The position numbers were made by a program, and so were the translations under genes. Shown piece after piece: positions 63,120 through 64,000 of a stretch of DNA of 64,000 nucleotides (the stretch's first letter is position 1; each line of letters opens with the position of its first letter). The stretch covers positions 1 to 64,000 of the forward strand of contig CAJYLO010000002.1 of assembly GCA_913776245.1 (NCBI GenBank), in the 5' to 3' direction. The DNA comes from an uncultured Chryseobacterium sp. (GTDB lineage: Bacteria > Bacteroidota > Bacteroidia > Flavobacteriales > Weeksellaceae). Below the pieces are notes generated by a model. The model was given only the letters and a program-made list of their open reading frames with translations, was not told where the DNA came from and did not search any database.

Positions 63120-64000
63120 ATGGAAGAATCATTAACCAGAGAAGATCTTTTAAATACTAAAATCTCTTTTCAAAGAGATACTTGGTCGGAAATAAAAAAT
63201 GATGTAGAATTAATTAAAACATTGGATTACATAAAAAATGAGACGCTAAACATTCAAATTGGAAATTTAAGAAAACAGCTTGCTGCAGGTAATAAGGAAT
63301 ATTACGATAATAACAAAAAAAAATTACCCGCAGTAACTTTTAGTGGTAGTTTTGAATTACGACGTACTCTTAACAACCTAAAAAATTACAATCCTATTAT
63401 TGTTATTGATATTGATAAATTAGATAGAGAAACAATGTCAAAGGTTTATAATGACTTAATAAATGATCAGATCGTTTTATCATTCTGGAAGTCACCTTCA
63501 AATAATGGATTTAAAGGTATTGTTCCATTGAAATACAATATTGAAAATATTTTTAAATTTGATTATGATTTTCTTCATAAGTGTGCATTTAGAAAACTTT
63601 CACAATATTTTTCAGAAAAATATTCTATTGATTTAGATAAGAGCGGTAGTGATATTACTAGGTTATGCTTTCTGTCTTCAGATAAAAATTTAGTTTTAAA
63701 AGAAGAAGTAGTTTTTTTTGAAATTACCAATGAGGATATAATTTTAGTTAAAAGAAATAAAGAATATTCAAAACAAATATTAAGATTTTCTAATAGTCGA
63801 GATGCATTATATAATCCAGCAAATAAAAATTCTCCTCGAGATAGATTAATTATGTCAGACATAATTAGGTACTTATATAGGAAAGGAAAATCAATTACTG
63901 ACACTTACGATAGCTGGTGTAAAGTTGCTATGGCTATCTCAAACACTTTTACTTATGAAATAGGATTGAAATATTTCAAAAAATTGAGTATTTTAGATAG
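63120..64000 (+). CDS. BT4734/VirE-N-type primase-associated protein (partial, runs off the right edge)
   Basis: An open frame of 293 whole codons with no stop before the window ends, so it is absent from the ORF track. LPAVTFSGSFELRRTLNN and NPIIVIDIDKLD, then SFWKSPSNNGFKGIVPL, match the BT4734-like/VirE N-terminal domain; the GSDITRLCFLSSD segment fits the same domain. PRDRLIMSDIIRYLYRKG onwards may be a primase C-terminal helper domain. Such proteins occur in ICEs, prophages and plasmids of Bacteroidota, often joined to a helicase. The AT-rich codon usage differs from the acs region. A strong promoter precedes it. Confidence 0.78.
   Translation, partial: MEESLTREDLLNTKISFQRDTWSEIKNDVELIKTLDYIKNETLNIQIGNLRKQLAAGNKEYYDNNKKKLPAVTFSGSFELRRTLNNLKNYNPIIVIDIDKLDRETMSKVYNDLINDQIVLSFWKSPSNNGFKGIVPLKYNIENIFKFDYDFLHKCAFRKLSQYFSEKYSIDLDKSGSDITRLCFLSSDKNLVLKEEVVFFEITNEDIILVKRNKEYSKQILRFSNSRDALYNPANKNSPRDRLIMSDIIRYLYRKGKSITDTYDSWCKVAMAISNTFTYEIGLKYFKKLSILD

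Overview
The window looks like the chromosome of a Flavobacteriia/Weeksellaceae bacterium close to Chryseobacterium. It is AT-rich. Shine-Dalgarno sequences are generally absent, and several genes are preceded by the Bacteroidota -7 box TAnnTTTG. One protein carries a type 9 secretion sorting tail, and many encoded families are typical of Flavobacteriia (DUF6428, DUF6814, N-acyl-ornithine carbamoyltransferase). No rRNA, tRNA or CRISPR array was recognised. All family names come from reading the translations, not from a database search.

Layout. 1-336: tail of an IS110-type transposase and a dispersed repeat. 337-4169: dicarboxylate symporter, LMW phosphatase, then an arsenic operon (arsR, DUF6428, arsC, arsN-like GNAT) with two copies of a palindromic operator and no efflux pump. 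4203-8558: dnaA, thioesterase, lipoprotein, secreted GH43-like enzyme. 8789-18389: a co-directional run with two esterases, an M17 aminopeptidase, two ATP-grasp ligases, a YbdK/GCS2-type carboxylate-amine ligase, a class I glutamine amidotransferase and a third, divergent ATP-grasp-like protein. It looks like a peptide or amide biosynthetic cluster of unknown product. A RelE/ParE toxin-antitoxin pair sits inside it and a fic gene with its own operator follows it. 19458-35830: housekeeping and accessory genes (DUF421, HAD, APC permease, pnuC, nitronate monooxygenase, T9SS adhesin, HipA-like kinase with DUF3037, ada, methyltransferase, Crp). 35913-36450: a second toxin-antitoxin pair.

36501-43061 holds carB, carA and pyrB, all on the minus strand. 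Two unknown genes and a 21-bp minisatellite separate carB from carA, and an intrinsic terminator sits in the pyrB leader. 43303: a divergent Lrp regulator. 43914-52722: a complete minus-strand arginine operon, transcribed GNAT-argG-argC-argD-argF'-argB-argE-argH. The transcarbamylase is of the N-acyl-ornithine type, so ornithine is carbamoylated while still acylated, and carA/carB supply the carbamoyl phosphate.

52883-62050: an orphan IS1 InsA-like zinc-ribbon/HTH gene, then a plus-strand acetate module (porin, MHS-type symporter, two small membrane proteins, symporter-histidine kinase, receiver-only response regulator, acs). 62051-64000: a repeat-rich gap, a hypothetical protein, and the start of a BT4734/VirE-N primase-like gene that runs off the right edge and probably marks the border of a mobile element. 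Dispersed intergenic repeat families recur throughout, especially around the arginine genes.
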